Shown in pieces: positions 16,688 through 25,045 of a DNA stretch of 36,359 nt (position 1 is the stretch's first letter; each line of letters starts with the position of its first letter). Source of the stretch: an uncultured Clostridia bacterium (lineage in GTDB: Bacteria > Bacillota > Clostridia > TANB77 > CAG-508); NCBI GenBank assembly GCA_934148985.1, contig CAKPDO010000014.1:1-36359 (forward strand), written 5' to 3'. The translations under genes were made by a program, and so were the position numbers. The notes under the pieces were generated by a model. The model was given only the letters and a program-made list of their open reading frames with translations. It made no database searches and had not been told where the DNA came from.

Positions 16688-17044
16688 ATGGAACACTGGA
16701 GCATAGAAGATTATAAGAATTACACAGATAAAAAACCATCAAAAAATGCAAAATATAGAGCCTATAAAACCTCTGTAGATGGTCATACGTTTGATAGTTT
16801 AAAAGAAGCAAATTATTACAAAGATTTAAAATTAAGATTAAAAGGAAATGATATAAAAGGCTTTTGCTTACAGCCTACTTTCATCCTCGCACCAGGATTA
16901 AAATATAAAGCTGATTTCATTGTTTTCAATAATGATGGAACCTATGATGTTATTGATGTAAAAGGATTTAAAACAAAAGAATATATTGCAAAGAAAAAAG
17001 TTTTTGAGGACAAATATAACTTAAAATTGATAGAAATCGAGTAA
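16688..17044 (+). CDS. DUF1064 family protein (endonuclease-fold)
   Basis: 118 residues. The KYRAYKTSVDGHTFDSLKEA opening, LQPTFIL, YKADFIV and DVIDVKGFKT with a following KKKVFEDKYN are the hallmark of DUF1064, a family mostly known from phages and related to PD-(D/E)xK endonucleases; the Asp in KADF and the Asp-Val-Lys triad fit that active site. Phage members are thought to act in DNA packaging or recombination; the chromosomal role is unknown. It has a near-consensus promoter of its own and no phage genes beside it, so it is either a domesticated phage gene or a host branch of the family. Confidence 0.85.
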   Translation: MEHWSIEDYKNYTDKKPSKNAKYRAYKTSVDGHTFDSLKEANYYKDLKLRLKGNDIKGFCLQPTFILAPGLKYKADFIVFNNDGTYDVIDVKGFKTKEYIAKKKVFEDKYNLKLIEIE

Positions 17045-17048
17045 TTTC

Positions 17049-17077
17049 TTGACATATTTGTATTTTTCTTATATATT
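17049..17077 (+). promoter_or_regulatory. Promoter of the amidase gene
   Basis: Perfect TTGACA (17049-17054), 17-nt spacer, TATATT (17072-17077), 33 nt before the TTG start. It lies within the inverted repeat listed next. Confidence 0.65.
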
Positions 17078-17097
17078 TAACAAAAAAATACAAATAT
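17054..17097 (+). repeat. 14-bp inverted repeat bracketing promoter -10 and ending at the ribosome site
   Basis: ATATTTGTATTTTT (17054-17067) is the exact reverse complement of AAAAATACAAATAT (17084-17097). The arms enclose the -10, and the second arm touches the GAGGTG ribosome site. In a read-through transcript from the DUF1064 gene the hairpin would crowd the ribosome site; in a transcript from the local promoter only the second arm is present. Confidence 0.7.
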
Positions 17098-17109
17098 GAG
17101 GTGATTTTA

Positions 17110-18481
17110 TTGAAAATAGCTCTCTCAAAACCTAAAGAATTTTATATAAAAATTATAGTAATTTTTTTTATAATATTAATGTGTATTTTAATCTTTGCTA
17201 AATTGCATCAAGATACTAATCCTACAAATATTGCAGAAGAGAAAAAAAATGCACTTTTTAGCATGGTTCAGAAAAATACAAATGCAAAAATCACAAAATT
17301 TGCAACATATGGCACTCATTTTAATTTATCTGGAACATTAGATATTATTAAAGTTTCAGGAATAAAGGTAAACTATGTTGATTTAATTATAAAAACCTTA
17401 GATGGAAATGAAATAAGCATTAAAACAGATTTTAAATGTACAGATAATTCATGTTCATTTTCTACTTCAACTAATATAAATGAAGGTTTAAATTTAGAAA
17501 CATTAGATTTAAATAATTACTATTTTTTTATAAAAGTTACATATTCTAATAGTGACATACAATATTATTCTTTAGAAAATAATTCAGAATATAGTGATAT
17601 AGAATATTACACAATAACAAAAAATAACAGTAATAATAAAATAAATATTTCATTTAAAAATTACAATAATATAAAATATATGTATATGTCTGTAGAAAAC
17701 AGCTCAAATCTACCTGATTCTGTTTATGATGTTGCAATAGACCCATCACATGGCGGGCTTGACAAAGGTTCCACTTCAGGTGAATATACAGAGGCTAATA
17801 TAGTTTTAAATTATGGATTGAAATTAAAATCAGAACTAGAAAATCTTGGTTTAAAAGTTTACATTTCCAGAGATGCCAATTCTTCTCAGTCAGAAGATAC
17901 TGCAAATAATATGTATAGCGAAAATGGTAGAATAAACAATTTGAATTCAAGTCATGCAAAACTTTTAATTTCACTACAAATAAATAGTAATCCTTATGAT
18001 AAAAAAAGTGGAGGAATTGAAGTTAATGCTCCTACAAATTGTAATTTAGATTTTGCATCTTTACTTGCTAAAAATTTAGTGGATTATTCTAGTTTAAATT
18101 ATTCTACTAATACTCGTTTTAAAAAAGCTGAACGGAGTATATGTACATAATTTTACAAGTAGTGAAATTTCGGCATTTAATGCTAGAGCTGTTAAAGATA
18201 AATATGAACCATATAGTATTACCTCATCTACTCCATATTTATATATAATTAGAGAAACAGGCGGAATCTCAACAAATGCTTTTGTAGATGGTAGAAATAC
18301 AAAATATGGTACAAATAGATATTATAATTCTAATACTGGTATTGAAAGTTACTCTATTTCTCTTGGAGCAATGAATGTTAAGGATGATTTAGAAAATATT
18401 ATTAATAATCAAAATGGATATATAAATGGAATTTTAGAAAGTATCAAATCATATTGTGATATAATAAAAAGCGAGCATTAA
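17110..18481 (+). pseudogene. Membrane-anchored N-acetylmuramoyl-L-alanine amidase (amidase_3), frameshifted
   Basis: Intact, a ~457-residue cell-wall hydrolase cleaving the bond between muramic acid and the stem peptide. I use TTG at 17110, since the upstream GTG at 17101 is part of the GAGGTG ribosome site. A transmembrane helix (IIVIFFIILMCILIF) leads to a ~170-residue extracellular region without a clear family, then amidase_3: AIDPSHGGLDKG, the EANIVLNYGLKL helix and GRINNLNSSHAKLLISL. The frame ends at 18150, but after removing one A from the A6 run at 18121-18126 it continues as NGVYVHNFTSSE, LYIIRETGG and onward to TAA at 18479-18481. The third zinc ligand, normally His in an SIHAN-like motif, is Gln here (SLQINSN, codon CAA at 17977), so enzyme activity is doubtful even without the frameshift. 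Confidence 0.85.
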
Positions 18482-18492
18482 TCTCGCTTTTT
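18466..18492. terminator. Bidirectional terminator between amidase and GmrSD-like genes
   Basis: AAAAAGCGAG and CTCGCTTTTT form a perfect 10-bp stem around a 7-nt loop with A/T runs on both sides. It overlaps the last codons of the amidase frame and touches the stop of the opposite gene. Confidence 0.9.
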
Positions 18493-20941
18493 ATTTTTCA
18501 TTTAAAGCATTTTGGTGTTTTAATACTTCTTCTAGTCCGTTGCTTCTATAACCTTTTTCCTTTAAATATTCAATATGTTTTCGTAATGACTCTATCGCAT
18601 TACTTGCTCTTTTTGCTCCATAATCTTCTCTTATTTTATTTATATAAAACTCTGCTGCATATATAGAAACCTCTCTTTTATAGGCTTCTCCATTAAACAT
18701 TTTTATAAAACAATCAATATACATTGAAGCACTATTATTGTTCATTCCTTTTTCGGTCATCATTTGTATAGCATCCTGATAACTAAATTTGTTATCATTT
18801 ACACCTTTTGCTAATTCATAAACATCTTTCACCATTTCATTAGTTATAGTATTTTGTTTTTTTTTATAATCTATTTCAACATCAAAATCTTCTATTTTTT
18901 CCATCATAAATTCAACTCCTAACAATCTAGCTTTATCATATTCATTTCTTATTTTAAAATTCCATCTTTCTTCCATAAAATTAAGCATTTTTATTCCACG
19001 TTCCAATATCGCATCTGCATTCCATTCTTGATAATTACTCACTTCTATTTCAGAATATGAACCTTTATAGTATCTATTTTTCTTTTTCTTATCAAAAGGA
19101 TCATTTTGTAATTTTATATTAATACTTAAAGATAAAGGTAATAAATTTCCTAATGACCCATTCAAAAATTTTCTTTCTTCTTCTGTGTATTTATCAAATC
19201 TACTTAACCAATATTCGTCAGTAGGGGTCTGTGGGTAAATATGTTCAACTGATACTTTATCTTTTTCATCTTTTTTAAAGATATCTTCTGGATAAATTTT
19301 TTGGTTTGCTTCTCCATCCATAAGATGTATCTCATATTCATACAAAAAGTATCTTATAGTCGCCCAACTATAGTATCCCTTATAATTTCTAAAAAGCCTA
19401 AATATATGGTTTAATGCATTTATATTTATTTGCCCATTTTTATCCATATAATCTATATAATTTAGTTCTTTTATTACATAGTCTATATTTTCACTGTCAT
19501 TATTTAAACTATAAGCCAAATTATAGAAAAAGCTGTTTTTATATGTTGAAGAATATCTAGCTAATCTAAAATGCATAAATATAAATCTTTCTATTGCTTT
19601 TAATGCTTCTACTTTCTTTTCATCTTCTATATTATTTTTTGATAATATTACAGTTATCAATGGTTTAAAATACACAAAACCTAATCTACCTATTCTGTCC
19701 AACCATAATTTTATATCTTTACTAAAATTTGATAATTTTGGAAAATACATGTAATACCAATATGGAATGATTTTTTTCATACTATCTGCGTAATTTCCTA
19801 TATCACCAATTGTAAGTTTCTTTTCTAATTCTTTTATATTTTCCTTTTCATCTATATTTTCCTCAATTTCATCTGTGTCTTCTAGCTCATTTATTCCTTC
19901 TTCCCTTAATTCATCAAATTCTATTGTTTCGATTTTACTCAATATTCTCTTTTGTGTAAAATATTGATTTAATAAAAAATTACTATAATTATTTTTGGTT
20001 TTTCTATTATATCCAAAATACATTATCCAATGAGCCTGTAAAAAATCATCATCATTCAAAGCCATTTCTTTATTTTTACCTAGGCATCCATAAATTGTCT
20101 TCCATGTATCATTAATTTTTTCTCTTGTTGCCTTTCTTACATATTTATCATTATTATCAAACAAAGTTGTCAAATATATTAATCTATTTTTTAGTAGTTC
20201 TAAATTTGATAATTTCTTTCCTCTATTGTTCATTGTTTCAAACGCTACAAAAACATTAAAATCATTTTCTATATTATATATGTTAAATTTCAATCTTTGC
20301 GTTAATTTTATAAACAATTTTTCCATTTCAGAAATGCCGTATTTCTCAGCATTTTCTTTTATTGTTTCTTTAAAAAAGATTTTAGCTTTTTCAAGGTTAC
20401 GTGTATAAAACGTTTCTTGAATATCACCAGGAACTTCTGCTTCTAAAATTTTATATTTAAAAAATTCATAACTTGGATTATCTACTTCATATCCAAATTT
20501 ATATGTTTTTAGTTGTTCTTCTGAATCTGGTTTTACAATACATAAATATTCTTTTATTATTTCTGTTAAAGGAATACTATTTATAAATATATTTTCTTCT
20601 TTTTTGCTTAAATTTTCTGGCAAATTTTTGAAAAATTTAATTAATTCATTTATACAAATAACAATAGTAGTAAGTCTTTGTTGTCCGTCAACAACATGAT
20701 ATGCCTTGTATCCCCAATTATCAATTAACCAATTTTCATCATTCCATCCTTCTATTTCATCTTCTTCTAACTTTCTTAATGCTATCATTCCTGTATAATG
20801 TTCTCTATTTGTTTGTAAATTGATTATATCTTCCCAGAAATCCATTAATTGCTGTTCTGTCCATGAATATCCTCTTTGGTAATCTGGTATTCTAAATATT
20901 TTTTTATTAAACAAATCTTGTAATGAAAATAACTCATTCAT
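18491..20941 (-). CDS. GmrSD-like type IV restriction protein (DUF262 + DUF1524)
   Basis: 816 residues. N-terminal DUF262: FRIPDYQRGYSW (16-27) and VVDGQQRLTTI with DGQQR at 85-89, a ParB-like fold that binds or hydrolyses nucleotides. C-terminal DUF1524 HNH nuclease: VSVEHIYPQTP (about 563) and LGNLLPLSLSINIKLQNDPF. This one-chain arrangement matches GmrSD fusions, which cut DNA with modified bases such as glucosylated hydroxymethylcytosine in phages. After the nuclease, about 110 residues (from KKQNTITNEM) form an extra helical domain I cannot name. GGAGG precedes the ATG; the gene lies 27 nt behind guanine deaminase. DUF262 proteins vary in function, so the exact target is unknown. Confidence 0.88.
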   Translation of the reverse strand: MNELFSLQDLFNKKIFRIPDYQRGYSWTEQQLMDFWEDIINLQTNREHYTGMIALRKLEEDEIEGWNDENWLIDNWGYKAYHVVDGQQRLTTIVICINELIKFFKNLPENLSKKEENIFINSIPLTEIIKEYLCIVKPDSEEQLKTYKFGYEVDNPSYEFFKYKILEAEVPGDIQETFYTRNLEKAKIFFKETIKENAEKYGISEMEKLFIKLTQRLKFNIYNIENDFNVFVAFETMNNRGKKLSNLELLKNRLIYLTTLFDNNDKYVRKATREKINDTWKTIYGCLGKNKEMALNDDDFLQAHWIMYFGYNRKTKNNYSNFLLNQYFTQKRILSKIETIEFDELREEGINELEDTDEIEENIDEKENIKELEKKLTIGDIGNYADSMKKIIPYWYYMYFPKLSNFSKDIKLWLDRIGRLGFVYFKPLITVILSKNNIEDEKKVEALKAIERFIFMHFRLARYSSTYKNSFFYNLAYSLNNDSENIDYVIKELNYIDYMDKNGQININALNHIFRLFRNYKGYYSWATIRYFLYEYEIHLMDGEANQKIYPEDIFKKDEKDKVSVEHIYPQTPTDEYWLSRFDKYTEEERKFLNGSLGNLLPLSLSINIKLQNDPFDKKKKNRYYKGSYSEIEVSNYQEWNADAILERGIKMLNFMEERWNFKIRNEYDKARLLGVEFMMEKIEDFDVEIDYKKKQNTITNEMVKDVYELAKGVNDNKFSYQDAIQMMTEKGMNNNSASMYIDCFIKMFNGEAYKREVSIYAAEFYINKIREDYGAKRASNAIESLRKHIEYLKEKGYRSNGLEEVLKHQNALNEK

Positions 20942-20968
20942 ATTTTATTCCTCCATTTATTTTTCTTT

Positions 20969-21430
20969 TTAATATATAACGCCATCTTGTTTTTTGTATT
21001 CTTTAAATGTTTTAATACATTCCTCCCTATCCATTTCTTCTAAATTAATTAAATCATTATTTTCACCTTTTAAATAATCATAAATTGCATCATCCCTGAA
21101 ACCAATTTCTCCCGCATCTTTTTTTGTGCATCCATAATATACCTCTTTAATATTTGACCAAATTATTGCTGACAAACACATAGGACATGGTTCACAAGAT
21201 GTATATAATGTATATCCTGATAAATCATATTTTTCCAATTTTTTACATGCATTCCTTATCGCAACCATTTCGGCATGGGCTGTTGGGTCATTTTGTTTTA
21301 ATACTTGATTGTTCCCATTTGCAATTATTTTTTCATCTTTGTCTACTATTACAGCTCCAAATGGTCCACCTTCTTTTTCTTTTATTCCTCTTTCTGCATT
21401 TTGTTTTGCTATATTCATGAATTTGTTCAT
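20969..21430 (-). CDS. guaD: Guanine deaminase
   Basis: 153 residues, deaminates guanine to xanthine in purine salvage. Cytidine-deaminase fold with the zinc site HAEMVAIR and PCPMCLSAI, plus GGPFGAVIVDK near the start. The DPTAHAEM and SCEPCPMC motifs, the length and the C-terminal extension ending in DGVIY agree with the small Bacillus GuaD type. The tRNA adenosine deaminase TadA is similar, but its C-terminal part is different; I consider GuaD clearly more likely. AAGGAGG sits before the ATG. No promoter is evident between this gene and the tRNA terminator, so it may rely on read-through. Confidence 0.87.
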   Translation of the reverse strand: MNKFMNIAKQNAERGIKEKEGGPFGAVIVDKDEKIIANGNNQVLKQNDPTAHAEMVAIRNACKKLEKYDLSGYTLYTSCEPCPMCLSAIIWSNIKEVYYGCTKKDAGEIGFRDDAIYDYLKGENNDLINLEEMDREECIKTFKEYKKQDGVIY

Positions 21431-21445
21431 CTTTTTCCTCCTTGT

Positions 21446-21490
21446 AAAAAAATAAGAGAAGACTAAAAATTATTTATTTTAATCTTCTCT
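21446..21490 (-). terminator. Terminator of the initiator tRNA gene
   Basis: Minus strand: AGAGAAGA (21483-21490) pairs with TCTTCTCT (21455-21462), extended by TAAAAA/TTTTTA-like pairing, followed by TTATTTTTTT. It lies between the tRNA and guaD. Confidence 0.85.
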
Positions 21491-21496
21491 AATATT

Positions 21497-21572
21497 TGGT
21501 TGCGGAGGTAGGACTCGAACCTACGACCTCAGGGTTATGAGCCCTGCGAGCTGCCAACTGCTCCACCCCGCG
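21497..21572 (-). tRNA. Initiator tRNA-Met (anticodon CAT)
   Basis: A 76-nt cloverleaf including encoded CCA. Acceptor strands CGCGGGG and CCTCCGCA leave the C1-A72 mismatch that marks bacterial initiators. The anticodon stem has three G-C pairs next to the loop (GGG CTCATAA CCC), another initiator hallmark. T-arm GTAGGTTCGAGTCCTAC is perfect. Confidence 0.97.
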
Positions 21573-21589
21573 ATGTATTAACAAAAACT

Positions 21590-21618
21590 ATTATAAACTC
21601 TTATAGGGGATTTGTCAA
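21590..21618 (-). promoter_or_regulatory. Consensus promoter of the initiator tRNA
   Basis: Perfect TTGACA (plus-strand 21613-21618), exactly 17 nt, perfect TATAAT (21590-21595). It lies 18 nt before the mature tRNA end, the strongest promoter in the window. Confidence 0.93.
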
Positions 21619-21675
21619 TAGTTTTTGAAAAAAATCTATCGACATAATCCCACATATTTTGCATATAATTATATT

Positions 21676-22746
21676 TTATCTTTCATTCTGTTCTATAATC
21701 TGTTCTATTTGATGTAGCCTTCTAAGTTGTTTTTCTGTTATATCTATAACTTTGCCACAACATGGCTTGAAATCTTTATTGCCATATACCATCCATATCA
21801 CATTTTCTCTTTTCAAATCATCTTTAGGCATCGTTCCTGGGCATGGTTCTCCATCGGTGAATACAATTTTGTTTATACCACTTTTTCTTGAAAATGACCT
21901 AACAGCAAGATCCCAATCTTCTGTCCAGGCATACCTTCCATATCTAGCTTCTTTTGGAATTGTAAAATTATCTATATCTTTTATCGTTTTTACTTCAACT
22001 AGTCCCCAAAATTTTTCGTTAAAACATCCCACTTTTAGTTTGGATTGTTTTATTATTGGTTTTAGCTCCCTTAAAAAAGCTTTTACGAGTTCTAAATCTA
22101 CAGAGCCAGAAATATCAATCATAACTTCTGTTTCTGCTTCTTCATCCACATCATTTTCTTCGAGTCTATATGCATAATTATTTTCCGCTACTGAACGTCT
22201 TTGACTCCATATTGTTTCACTTTTTTCAACTTCCCTACGAAGTAACAACTTCCAATCTATTTCATTTCTACTTTCTCCTATGTTTCCTAGTTTAATAGAC
22301 TCTTCTATATTCTGTTCTCCTCTTATTTCTCTCTTTGTTCTACCAAATCTATTTTTAGCTCTTTCCATCACTTCTCTTCTATTTTTCTCAAATTCAATTC
22401 TTTCGTTAAATTCAAATTTAATCTCATTATTCTTTCTTTTGGATGATTGCATAGAATTTTCTTCATTTGAACCCTTATGTTTATCCAACTCTTGATTTCT
22501 ATCGTCCTCTTGACTTTTATTAGAAGTTTGCTGTCTATTAGAATTTTTTTCTTCTTTTGTACCATTCTCTAGAGCTCGAAATGCTTCTTCCCACATGCTA
22601 TGGTCATCCTTAATTTTTTCATCTTCACCATTTTGTTCTTGTTCATTTGTATTTGACTCATTACTTTGATTTTCACTGTTTCCAGTGCTTTCACTTTGGC
22701 CATTTCCGATTTTTTGCTTCATTTCCATCTTGCCCTTCTCCATCAT
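21676..22746 (-). CDS. VWA-like protein (DUF2201 C-terminal part)
   Basis: 356 residues from the first ATG; a GGAG motif 9 nt upstream favours the third Met (ending 22728). Residues 1-160 are a highly charged Asn/Glu/Lys-rich linker. The C-terminal half is a von Willebrand A-like fold: MIDISGSVD (MIDAS DxSGS at 211-215) and VFTDGEPCPGTMP. In the DUF2201 family this domain normally sits behind the metallopeptidase in the same chain; here the peptidase is a separate upstream frame overlapping by 56 nt. Deleting one A from the A6 run at 22710-22715 would fuse both. VWA/MoxR pairs act as chaperone-like assembly machines; the target is unknown. Confidence 0.8.
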   Translation of the reverse strand: MMEKGKMEMKQKIGNGQSESTGNSENQSNESNTNEQEQNGEDEKIKDDHSMWEEAFRALENGTKEEKNSNRQQTSNKSQEDDRNQELDKHKGSNEENSMQSSKRKNNEIKFEFNERIEFEKNRREVMERAKNRFGRTKREIRGEQNIEESIKLGNIGESRNEIDWKLLLRREVEKSETIWSQRRSVAENNYAYRLEENDVDEEAETEVMIDISGSVDLELVKAFLRELKPIIKQSKLKVGCFNEKFWGLVEVKTIKDIDNFTIPKEARYGRYAWTEDWDLAVRSFSRKSGINKIVFTDGEPCPGTMPKDDLKRENVIWMVYGNKDFKPCCGKVIDITEKQLRRLHQIEQIIEQNER

Positions 22747-23197
22747 TTTGCTTGCTATTTTTTCGTTTTTCTTCTCTTTCTTTCATTACTATTTCATAAA
22801 ATTCTTCAACCGAATAATTTATAGCTTCAGGTCTATTTACATATCCTTCGCTAATAGTAAAACCATCTCTTTCCAAATTAGCATTTGTCACAGCATCCGC
22901 TGCATAGTTCCAAGCATCTAAATCCCTCATTACGCCATTTGAGTCTTTTATTCTATACATATGACCACATTTATTATGCATAAATTCATGAGCAATTAAA
23001 AACACTCTTTCCTCTTCATCCAATTTTTTGAAGTAATCAGGGTCTATATATACATTTCTTCCATCTGCAGCTGCTGTATGATATTTTAAATCTGTTCTAT
23101 ATTCGATATTTGCTTTTGCAATTTCACTGGCAAAACTAGAATATCGAACTAATAGCATCTTTTTTGCTTCGTAAATTATATTTTTTTCAATATCCAC
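22691..23197 (-). CDS. DUF2201-type putative metallopeptidase
   Basis: 168 residues. HEFMHNKCGH (70-79) is a zinc-metallopeptidase HExxH motif with a third His nearby, and DAWNYAADAVTNANL is the helix that follows it in DUF2201 N-terminal domains. TAAADGRNVYIDPDYF before the motif also fits. The frame ends at 22691 in the charged linker, while the VWA domain continues in another frame. Either a two-gene split or a frameshifted single gene is possible. The gene starts 21 nt after the 130-residue protein. The metallopeptidase fold does not prove proteolysis; related proteins work with MoxR ATPases. Confidence 0.8.
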   Translation of the reverse strand: MDIEKNIIYEAKKMLLVRYSSFASEIAKANIEYRTDLKYHTAAADGRNVYIDPDYFKKLDEEERVFLIAHEFMHNKCGHMYRIKDSNGVMRDLDAWNYAADAVTNANLERDGFTISEGYVNRPEAINYSVEEFYEIVMKEREEKRKNSKQNDGEGQDGNEAKNRKWPK

Positions 23198-23218
23198 TAT
23201 TTTTATTCCTTTCGCTTA

Positions 23219-23611
23219 TTATACATTCACATTGCAAAAGTGATAAAGTTCCCCAGAAATTTTCTTAATCTCATTTTCCGATTCTACAGTAAACACTATT
23301 ATAACATTGTCAGGTAAACTATATCCCATAAATTCTCTGTCTTTAACTAATCCTACAAACCTATTTTGTTTTTCTTCTTCTACTTTATCAATATTTGATA
23401 TTATTAAATATGAAATCTCATTATTTTTTGAAACTTTTTCTACCCCATCTTTAAAAATAGGATGTCCAATCTTCACACCAAATAAATCAAAATCGCTCAC
23501 CCCTGCATCTATACTATACGAATTGCTCAATTTTTTAACATCTGAATTAAGTACAATTACACCTACTGCTCTTATTCCTTTTTGAAATTCAATTAAACTA
23601 ATGTCTATCAT
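23219..23611 (-). CDS. Hypothetical 130-residue protein of the MoxR/VWA operon
   Basis: Unrecognised. A soluble alpha/beta protein with alternating hydrophobic strands (AVGVIVLN, ISYLIISNID, NVIIVFTVES) and no catalytic motif. Its ATG overlaps the AAA+ ATPase stop by one base (TAATG), so it is translationally coupled, and the metallopeptidase follows 21 nt later. A position between the ATPase and the metallopeptidase suggests an adaptor or subunit of that machine (inference). Confidence 0.65.
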   Translation of the reverse strand: MIDISLIEFQKGIRAVGVIVLNSDVKKLSNSYSIDAGVSDFDLFGVKIGHPIFKDGVEKVSKNNEISYLIISNIDKVEEEKQNRFVGLVKDREFMGYSLPDNVIIVFTVESENEIKKISGELYHFCNVNV

Positions 23612-25014
23612 TATTCTATCCCCTTTCCTTCTGTATCTCTATTTTTTTGATATTCATTATAAGCTAAATCTATCATATCAAAACCTGTCAAGCCTTCTCT
23701 TGTAAATCTTCTAATATCATCACTATCATATGTTCTTTTGTTCAATTCATCTAAACTCTGCAATTCATCTATTTTTCTAATCTTTTTTTCATCATTTCCT
23801 GCCCAGCAAATATCAAATATAGCTAAATATTCTGGGTCACAATGTTTTCTTATGAATTCTCTACATATTTTTACCTGTTTTTCATCTGCTGTTATAAGAG
23901 CTGTCATATATGCAAATCTCTCATTTATATCTTGGGGGAAATCTTCTTTACTTATATCAAATTCTACATTTCCTTCTTCATCTTTTTGATATGCATCTAC
24001 TACTTCTTCTGGTGTTAATGTTAGCATATTATAAAAATCATAAAATTCTTCTGCCCATTCTTCTCTTAATTTTGTTCCTATTCTTCTTTTTAATGCATCT
24101 CCTACATCTATTCCTTCAAACTTTCCATTTCGTAAATCTCTTTCAAAATTTTTTAGTGTATCAGATATCTGTGTCCAGCTTCTTGGGTCATTTGTTCTTC
24201 CTTTTTGTCCATATTTATCTGGATGTTTTTCCCCTACTTCTGGTTCTTCATAAAAATATCCTATATCTTCTATGTCTTCGCTCTTTCCATTCAAATTATA
24301 CTTTGATAATATGTATCCTATTACTTGTGGATGCACTCCATTTGGAATTGCATATTCTGTTATCCACTCTCCAACTCTTGGTTCCACATCTATTATATGA
24401 TTTATTCTTTTTTCTAGTGGCTCTGCTAGGTCTTCTGCTACCATTGAATATTTCTTTTGATTTCCTGTTGCTACAATTACTACATTATCTGGTAATTTTA
24501 GCCCTTTTCCCATTTCTACAAATCTATTTAATACCAATGTATAAACTAAACTTTGCACCGCTGGCTTTACATTCAAAAGCTCATCAAGCATTATTACTAC
24601 TTTTTTGTCACTTTCTTTCGACCTTTCATATACATTGTCTGCTACTTTATATATATTTTGAATATTTTCTTCAACTAATTTTCTTTCTTCTTCTGTAGCA
24701 CTATCTAATATAATTTGCTTGGCAAAATCTGGTGGAATACTTTCCCCTGTTTGTAAATTTGTTGAACCTACAACTTTTTCTGGAAACATATTATTTGTAA
24801 GCTTTATATAAACTAAATCTGGATATAAACTCTTTACTCTTTCTGTTTTTCCTATACCTGATGGACCTCTAAGCAGAACACTCTCTCCAGCTTCTATATA
24901 ACTCTCTAGTTCTTCTGTTATTGTCATTTTTCTTTTGTCCTTAGTTTTCGATTTATCTGGGTTTAATCTTTGTAGTCTTGTTTTTCTAGTCCTTTTAGTC
25001 TGTCCTTCTTCCAA
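23611..25014 (-). CDS. MoxR-type AAA+ ATPase
   Basis: 467 residues. Walker A LRGPSGIGKTERV (48-60), Walker B VVIMLDELLN (139-148), the sensor-like VVIVATGNQKKYS and the PLEKRINHIID segment identify an AAA_5/MoxR ATPase. MoxR ATPases remodel proteins or insert metal cofactors together with a VWA partner; here the partner is the DUF2201-type metallopeptidase/VWA pair encoded two genes on. The N-terminal 30 residues are basic. It starts 31 nt after the 281-residue protein ends and overlaps the next start by one base. Confidence 0.88.
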   Translation of the reverse strand: MEEGQTKRTRKTRLQRLNPDKSKTKDKRKMTITEELESYIEAGESVLLRGPSGIGKTERVKSLYPDLVYIKLTNNMFPEKVVGSTNLQTGESIPPDFAKQIILDSATEEERKLVEENIQNIYKVADNVYERSKESDKKVVIMLDELLNVKPAVQSLVYTLVLNRFVEMGKGLKLPDNVVIVATGNQKKYSMVAEDLAEPLEKRINHIIDVEPRVGEWITEYAIPNGVHPQVIGYILSKYNLNGKSEDIEDIGYFYEEPEVGEKHPDKYGQKGRTNDPRSWTQISDTLKNFERDLRNGKFEGIDVGDALKRRIGTKLREEWAEEFYDFYNMLTLTPEEVVDAYQKDEEGNVEFDISKEDFPQDINERFAYMTALITADEKQVKICREFIRKHCDPEYLAIFDICWAGNDEKKIRKIDELQSLDELNKRTYDSDDIRRFTREGLTGFDMIDLAYNEYQKNRDTEGKGIE

Positions 25015-25045
25015 TTCTTGCTCAATGTTCTGTTCAACGTTTTGT

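Noticed and set aside
17101..17109. GTG at 17101 as the amidase start
   Set aside because: This GTG is part of the GAGGTG ribosome site of the TTG at 17110.
20969..21430. Assignment of the deaminase as TadA
   Set aside because: The C-terminal part and the DPTAHAEMVAIR and SCEPCPMC context fit the small guanine deaminase better; tRNA position-34 enzymes have a different tail.
21497..21572. tRNA-Met as an integration site for an island carrying guaD and the GmrSD-like gene
   Set aside because: There is no integrase beside it and no duplicated tRNA 3' end is visible in the window.
23910..24698. 262-codon Leu-rich plus-strand frame opposite the MoxR ATPase
   Set aside because: The hydrophobic, low-complexity translation is the antisense shadow of a strongly conserved AAA+ gene, with no ribosome site.
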